DNA from: Jacaranda mimosifolia
Lineage: Eukaryota > Streptophyta > Magnoliopsida > Lamiales > Bignoniaceae
DNA length: 64,000 bases
Reading direction: 5' to 3'
NCBI GenBank assembly: GCA_018894105.1
Contig: CM032121.1
Span: 6,800,507-6,864,506, forward strand
Positions 57,771-64,000 of this stretch are shown one piece after another. The position numbers were made by a program, and so were the translations under genes. Position 1 is the stretch's first letter. Each line of letters starts with the position of its first letter. Below the pieces are notes generated by a model. It searched no databases. It was not told the origin of the DNA and worked only from the letters and a program-made list of their open reading frames with translations.

Positions 57771-59489
57771 TGTTAACCCTTTGATGATTTTGCATAAGTT
57801 TTAGAGTTTTGATTATGGCAATATTTGTTACATGATCAATGCGAATCATTCTCAGAAATCTACTGGAACTTGCCTTGTGCTGTTCGGAATTTATCTTGTG
57901 CTGTCTGGAAATTATCTTTCTTTATATTGATTTTGACAGCATATCTTTATATTTGATTTAGCACATCACATCTTTCATTTATGGAAGGAAAATCGTGTTG
58001 CTGATCTTGAATTGAAACATGTGCTCATCATGGCTATATTCAATGAATGTAATATATAGAATGATTGACTAATGGCTTCTTTCCTTTTTCTATTATCTTT
58101 TTCCAAATGATAACCTTTTAATAGTATAAGGAAAGAGCATTTTTTTGCATCAACTATTAAATTATCTTAAAATAATTTGTAGAGATTTTATAAATCTCAT
58201 CTGGAATCTGCTTTCCATAAATAACTAGATTTTGACTTACCTTTTTCATAGAGATCATCTAGATTGATTCTCATATCTTTCATACTAGAAAAGTCTATTC
58301 TTCCTGGGTCTAAATCATAACTTACTAAATATAATTGTCTGATTTAGATGCCATAATTATTTCAAACTATTTTTTCCTTATTTATCTATTGGAATGTGCT
58401 GGAATCAACTTTCCTTATTTAATATGGTCACTTAAGGATTCTAGCTTAAAATTCATATCTTTATTTAATTGGAAAGAAGACCAATTTTGCTGCATCATTA
58501 ATTGAGTCTGCATTTATGCTTTAATCATGACTCTAATGGCTTCTTACCTTGTGGGTTGTTTCTTTATTTGTATCTAGCGGTCACTTACCAAACTAGAACT
58601 TATAGTTGTTGGTAGTACGTTTATATATTGAAAAATATGTAGCATTCTAGATGTGAATCACTAAGTTGATAGAGGTTTTCGTTGAGTGTTTTGAGAAATT
58701 GTGTGATACTTTCTAACATGTTCTTGCACTTACTTGTTGACTAATCCTTGCTCTACTTGTGTTTTCGAGGGACCTTGTGGTGAAGAAGGTCAAGTGGGTC
58801 TTACCTTCGATGGACCTTGGGGAGATGAGGACAATGCGATTTGTGTCTTGAAGGACCTAGTGGTGAAGAGGGACCGAAAATTGTACCTGCTCTTTAGAGA
58901 CCCCGTGAAGAGAACAAATCGGCACTTGGTTGCTCTAAGGACCTTTAGGTGAAGAAACCAGTAAGGCGATACTGGTTGGAACTTTCTGTAGTGTTTTTTA
59001 TTTCGGTCTGGAAAAAGAGACTAGAGCTTGCCATATAGAGTGGCAGCAATTCGTGCATCAGTCCACAGAGGTTGTGCAAGTGAATCTAGCAACAGTTTCC
59101 CCGGGCCTGTTCACAAGTGTTTGGTTTCTATTCCTTACACTTTCGTTACTGTCAAGTTATTGTTTTTATTTGTAAAAGCATTCTCATACACTTATTAATT
59201 TGATAGGTTTAAAATCATAAGTGAAAGCTTAGGTAGAAGATGTAGGTTTGCCGAACCTCTATAATACTAGTGTCTATTTACTACTGTATTTATTATTTTT
59301 CTTATTACTGGTTTGACTAGTATCTTAATTAGTACTTACAAATTGTTGTCAGGAACTAAAACTATTTTTCTATAAAAGACTTAAATAGTTTTTGAAAAAG
59401 CCAAAAAGTATTTTGAGTGATAAACTTCCACTGTATTAAAATCTCTTAAGCCTAATTTACCCCCCCTCTTAGGCATATAATCACTCATA
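57771..59489 (+). repeat. 3' LTR of the copia element
   Basis: It begins TGTTAACCCTTTGATG and ends CACTCATA, where the usual final CA has mutated to TA. It is 1719 bp, shorter than the 5' LTR by indels. The ORF at 58734-58952 is repeat-derived and not a gene. Confidence 0.9.
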
Positions 59490-59494
59490 CATAT

Positions 59495-62331
59495 AGTTTT
59501 ATCACAATCAAAACTATAATTAAATCATCAAAAGGGTTACTGGTTTCTTCCCTGTTTGATAAGTTTGATGGTGATATTTTCTCAAGCTCCAAACCTAGCA
59601 GCTATGAAGAAAGATCCTCTGCTAGCTCCTAAAACACATGATTTTATAAATTATATATTTATAATGTGTAATTTTTTAAATTGAAATTTATATTATCATA
59701 TATGAAATCGAGGTGTTTAAGACAATAAAATCATGTCTTGCAAAATAAAGAAGTAAATGTTGATTTTTTTGTGCAATTCAAATAACACCTTATAATTAAG
59801 GAAACGATACAAGTCAAATAATTGATGGCCAATTAAATTATGTAACTTCATTAAATAATCATGACAAGAACTCATACTCTATAAGTATAAACAAGGGTGA
59901 TCTCCCAAAAGCCAAAAACAAATGACAACAACATAATTAACATCCAAGCAAGGGAGACTTTGGAGCAAGTCCCACAATTCTCTCAATCAAATTCAAAAAG
60001 ATTCCTAGTATTCAAGGCATACATTAAAGCATTTGTCATTAATTTAAAATTACTATGTAAATTATTGGATTAACTTTATCCAAAGACAAATCAGCTTTTA
60101 AGGAGATCAAAATCTTGAACTTTACCTTCAAAATTTTAATATAAAAAATCACTATTTTTGAAGAAAAGAATCAAAGGATCGAAATAAAGATTACATCCTT
60201 AACTGATTGAATTTAGTAGAATTTCATCATCTATTATTTTCTTGTCCTGTATTTTATATTTTAGAGATAGGAAATTTATGTTATAATTTTTTTTGACATG
60301 CCCTGTGTCACCATCTCTACATCTCATCTTTTTTTCACCAAAAGTTCTCAAAGTAACACATGGCTGCCAAAAGATTGCAACATTTAAATTTACTACTTCA
60401 AATTCAGTTATTGGTTATCTCATCACATGAAGCAGCTCTATTGCAATCATCTTTCGAGGTGACTCCTTTACTCGAAGCTGTGGAGAAGACTTAATTTACC
60501 ATATCTTCTTGACACAAATGAAGATTGTAAAGACTCAAATGATGAATCGCACTATTGACTCCTTATTTAATATCAAGTTCTCCAGGCCATTTGTGTCAAG
60601 CATAATGCCTGTCATGGTGACAAATACCACAACATTGAAAAAAAAAATTGCAAATGCGAGCTATTGAGGGACTTTGAAGCATGCCCAATAGCAAGATTCT
60701 GAAATCACAAAATTGATGAACAAGGTGGACAATACTGATGCTAATCGCATAAAATGAAAACAATTGGAGGCTTATGACGAAGTAAAAAAATACATGAAGT
60801 AGCAATCAAGCGAGAATGAGAAGTCTGCATTAATCGAAGAGCTATAAATTTCCTCTGCTAGATGGATTTCTATTAATCAGTTGAAAGATTTGTCCTCCAG
60901 ATTACTAAAGACAAGTTTGATAGAAACTCAAAGTCATTTATCACTTGAAGCTATACATCCAAAGGATTGATACCTCAAAGCTCAAACAAGTTTTACATAT
61001 TTCATTTTAAATTTATCGATACTATATATATCTATATTATATAAAAACATGTACATTATTTACGGCATACCATGGCTGCTAGAATATAAAAGAGGATCCT
61101 TACACTCACAAAATGGTGGTTCCCTTAAAAAATGATTACTTTTACACCACTTCACCAATTTATATATGCCAATTATATCCTTGAACATTTTCTTTGTAGG
61201 AAAAATTTTAAAATCCCAAATGAAAATTTACTTTTGACGTAAAATTACTTACTTTCCATATTATTTTATACCTTTCCCCTACTTTCTTTTCTTCTCCTAC
61301 ATAATTTACGAACGAACCATATAATCTTCGGAAAAAAATCCATAAAATCAATCTCATTAATTAGTTTTTTCTAATAACTGTAATATTAAGAGTTTTGTTA
61401 TTTATCAATATAATAATATTCAAATATCAATATTATGATAATTTAATTTACACACGCAAAAAATGGTGTGACATGACAATTAGTACTATCTAAAAATAAA
61501 TACATTTGTTTTTCACAAATGGATTTTGGCAATAAATACTTAAATATTATCTTTCAAAAATATACTTACAATAATCCACTTATCCAAATCATTTCAATAA
61601 AAAATTAAAATTATACACTTAAAACTAAACAAGAACTAATTCCTATTATTATTTTTAATGTTATCTCCTCCCATTAGAGTTTGATGATGTACAGAGAAGG
61701 ATAAAAAGCTTGAGCGAACTGGCGGAGTTGGATAATACTTTTGGAAAGAAAAAGCAAACTACTGGCGGAGGAAAATAGAGATCTTGCCGATGACATGAAC
61801 TCATTGACTGAGCAGAAGACAAAGACTCTTTACAGGAGAGTACATGCATTCATCATTCTATTGCCGTATCTGTCCTTCCGTCATGTTTGTGATCGTTGAT
61901 GTGCGAGTTGAGAGCAATCCTTCGACAGTTGAAATTTATTTTGGTCGATGGGATTTTCTGGATAATTTAGGAAATCTAGAATATGAAATTATAATAAAAT
62001 TATTAGCATAGTTAGATAAGAGGTAAGTAAAAATCCTTCGCTTAAGTCAAATCAATCAGGTTGGATGAATTTGAATATAGAAAGCTGGTACAGAATTTAG
62101 AGAGAAAAGTTTGTGATAAATGCGGATAGTATCTATACTATAAATAAAATACCTTTTATTTTTTTATTTTTTTTTTGTGGTTATTTATCTAAAATGCCTT
62201 CACCCATTTTTTTAATTTTCATAACTACAGCTATATAATAATTACCATTTACAACCCACACATTTTATACTCATATTATCATTTTATCTTAACATTTAAT
62301 TATTATTTAGGTACACTCAAATAAATATCAA
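59495..62331. other. AT-rich intergenic DNA with two coding-like scraps
   Basis: No supported gene. At 59540-59627 a short frame (SSLFDKFDGDIFSSSKPSSY ... stop) could be an exon end, unrecognised. At 61680-61830 a heptad-like stretch (ERKSKLLAEENRDLADDMNS) hints at a coiled-coil fragment, possibly of a transposon protein. The rest is AT-rich without structure I could define. Confidence 0.4.
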
Positions 62332-63781
62332 ATAGTATTAAAAATTAATATTATATTAAAAAATAAATTATTTACTCTATACAATAAAAATTTTAGTAGA
62401 TGTATTGACTGTGCCAAAATTGTTAGTATATTATAAATAAATTTGGCCTATCTATTTATACTTGTGCAAATTGTCAAATACAGGATAATTGATTATACAC
62501 AATTTAAAATGTTCACATCGTATTGAATCAAAGTTTTAATTTGTGCAGATCAATTAAATTCAAATCTAACCTAAATTCTACTCAAGTAAATTGTCAAATA
62601 CGTGATAACTGATTGGATAAAAAATTAAACCGTTTGTACCATGTTGAATCAAAGTCTTAATTTGTTCGAATTAGATTTGAATCTAATCGAATTCGATTTG
62701 AATGACAAAATTGTGTATCAACCTTAAATAAGGGTACTTTCGATATTTCAAAGGCCCCTATCAATCGTCAATGCATTAATGAATGCACTACTATCAAAGT
62801 TTACACCAATTAAAACGGCGGTAGGGTATTTTTGTCATCGTTTGCTTTTGTAGCCACGCCCTCATGTGATAAGACATGCTTGTATGAGTAAATTATGAGT
62901 AGGCATGACAATGGGTTCGAATAGATTGGATCCCTGTCCTGGGCCCATCCCTAATAGGGTGGATTATGAGTCAAATAAATAGGTTATGGTGCAGGTTATG
63001 AGTTCTAATTTTATGGATTCGGTCGGATCCAGGGCGGGTTACGGGTTTAAGTAAACCTGCCCTGGACCCGCCCCGTATAATTAATAGATAATATATTATA
63101 AATATATTATATATAATATATGTACATAAAATATAAAAAATTAGAATTATAATAGCATATATATATTTCATCAAATAAATAATAATTTTGTACTCATTCA
63201 ATCATCATAAAAATGATAAAAAATATACTAAAATCAACTAATATGAATATTTTATTTTAAAATTTGAAAAATAGTGTTAGAAACTTAATGTATATTGGAT
63301 TCTAATTTTCTATACATGTATACATATTCTTTGTGTATGTATGTCTTAATTAATTTTGAAAACATATGAATTGTAAAATTATATTTTTTAATAAAAAAAA
63401 AAAACACAAAAACGGATTTGACTGGTTAGACCCGTCGGGTTAGGAGTCTAAAGCAAAGCGGGGCAGGGCGGGGTGGGTTTTGGGTCTTGTCAAACCCGCC
63501 CTATTACCACCCCTAACTACGAGTTTGGAATTTGTGATTATTGAAATGGTATAATCCCATATGAGCACGTAGTACTACATATGCTACTCTCCGATCTTTC
63601 TTGTATTGTTGTGATTAAGTTTTTAATTATGAAAGATAATGATAGCAAAATGTGACTATTAATTTCTTTATCTTTCACATCATAATAAATGAGCATTTAA
63701 TTATTTTTATGCTTCAAGTTTGTCATAACAATCTATATTAACAAAGTTGACACAATTAATGCATGCTTAATTATTTTCCAA

Positions 63782-63828
<47 letters not shown>

Positions 63829-64000
63829 AATTTTTTTTTATTTGCATGATAATATATATAGCTTTTTAGTGGATTTACAGATTTTGTTGAAACCATGATA
63901 AATATATACTTAATTGTGTTGCTACATGGAAACGGAGTAGGAATCCTCTCCAGAAATTGGTGTGATTATTGAGCTCTACTCCTAAAATGCCCTTACTGAG
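62332..64000. repeat. Right copy of the duplicated segment
   Basis: This is a diverged copy of 75-1540 running to the window edge. It contains a private insertion (62900-63515) and an (AAT)n microsatellite at 63784-63820 where the left copy has (GAT)n. The homologue of the left copy's MITE is missing near 63690. Confidence 0.8.
62900..63515. mobile_element. hAT-like nonautonomous element
   Basis: The ends are inverted repeats: left TAGGCATGACAATGGG, right reading inward TAGGGGTGGTAATAGGG, the TAGGGGTG type seen in plant hAT MITEs. The flanks are ATTATGAG and ACTACGAG, an 8-bp duplication with two differences. The interval is absent from the matching place in the left copy (near 620), which proves insertion. 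It has GC-rich ends and an AT-rich centre, with no coding. Confidence 0.75.

Larger units (their letters stand above)
50667..59489 (+). mobile_element. Ty1/copia LTR retrotransposon, full length, decayed
   Basis: The element is 8.8 kb, flanked by CATAT on both sides (50662-50666 and 59490-59494). LTRs are 50667-52463 and 57771-59489. The inner order is gag, protease, integrase, reverse transcriptase, RNase H on the plus strand, which defines Ty1/copia. A primer site follows the 5' LTR and a purine tract precedes the 3' LTR. The long LTRs and a coiled-coil region before the zinc finger recall the SIRE/Maximus group, but no env-like ORF is seen, so this subgroup is tentative. Several in-frame stops and LTR indels show that it is old and inactive. 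Confidence 0.93.

Noticed and set aside
61680..61850. Coiled-coil-like frame
   Set aside because: Short, with stops on both sides. It may be a transposon scrap, but nothing identifies it.

Overview
This window looks like nuclear DNA of a flowering plant. It is AT-rich, has GT-AG introns, and carries a CC-NB-LRR disease-resistance gene, Ty3/gypsy and Ty1/copia LTR retrotransposons, several Mutator-like and MITE elements, and a nuclear copy of a chloroplast gene. The resistance gene resembles the R1 late-blight class, which suggests an asterid eudicot (Solanales or Lamiales). That placement is inference only; no species can be read from the sequence. No operon, replication origin or CRISPR array is present.

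Layout. 1-2033: one copy of a segment repeated at the far end of the window (62332-64000). 2034-12381: a full-length Tat-type Ty3/gypsy retrotransposon whose gag-pol runs on the minus strand. Its LTRs are 675 bp and about 96% identical by eye, and it carries a degenerate, intron-containing antisense ORF on the plus strand. 13770-14510: a fragment of plastid psbB (CP47). 16060-23627: an NLR pseudogene broken in two by about 4.8 kb of AT-rich DNA. 25874-31763: a dense group of terminal-inverted-repeat elements, including a 1.06-kb foldback Mutator-like element with an exact 9-bp target duplication and another element interrupted by a solo LTR. 33506-36846: an apparently intact two-exon NLR gene (1074 aa), the only convincing intact host gene. 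37065-42945: two nested Mutator-like elements with remnants of a MuDR-type protein. 43500-44350: a GC-rich island next to a MITE with an 11-bp duplication. 46022-50122: an NLR scrap and a duplicated block that also lies beside the first pseudogene, interrupted by a 2.0-kb nearly perfect palindromic Mutator-like element. 50667-59489: a decayed full-length Ty1/copia element with exact CATAT duplications. 59495-64000: AT-rich DNA and the second copy of the terminal segment.

How it fits together. This is a small NLR cluster (one intact gene, one split pseudogene, one scrap) remodelled by segmental duplication and by nested insertion of nearly every class of plant transposon. The most unusual structures are the long inverted repeats: the foldback at 25874-26935, and the palindrome at 47293-49293 whose arms carry inverted copies of Tat-type LTR sequence. 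If transcribed they would form long hairpin RNAs beside an immune-receptor gene. The Tat element's independently promoted antisense gene is the other notable feature. All identity and boundary statements were made by eye.
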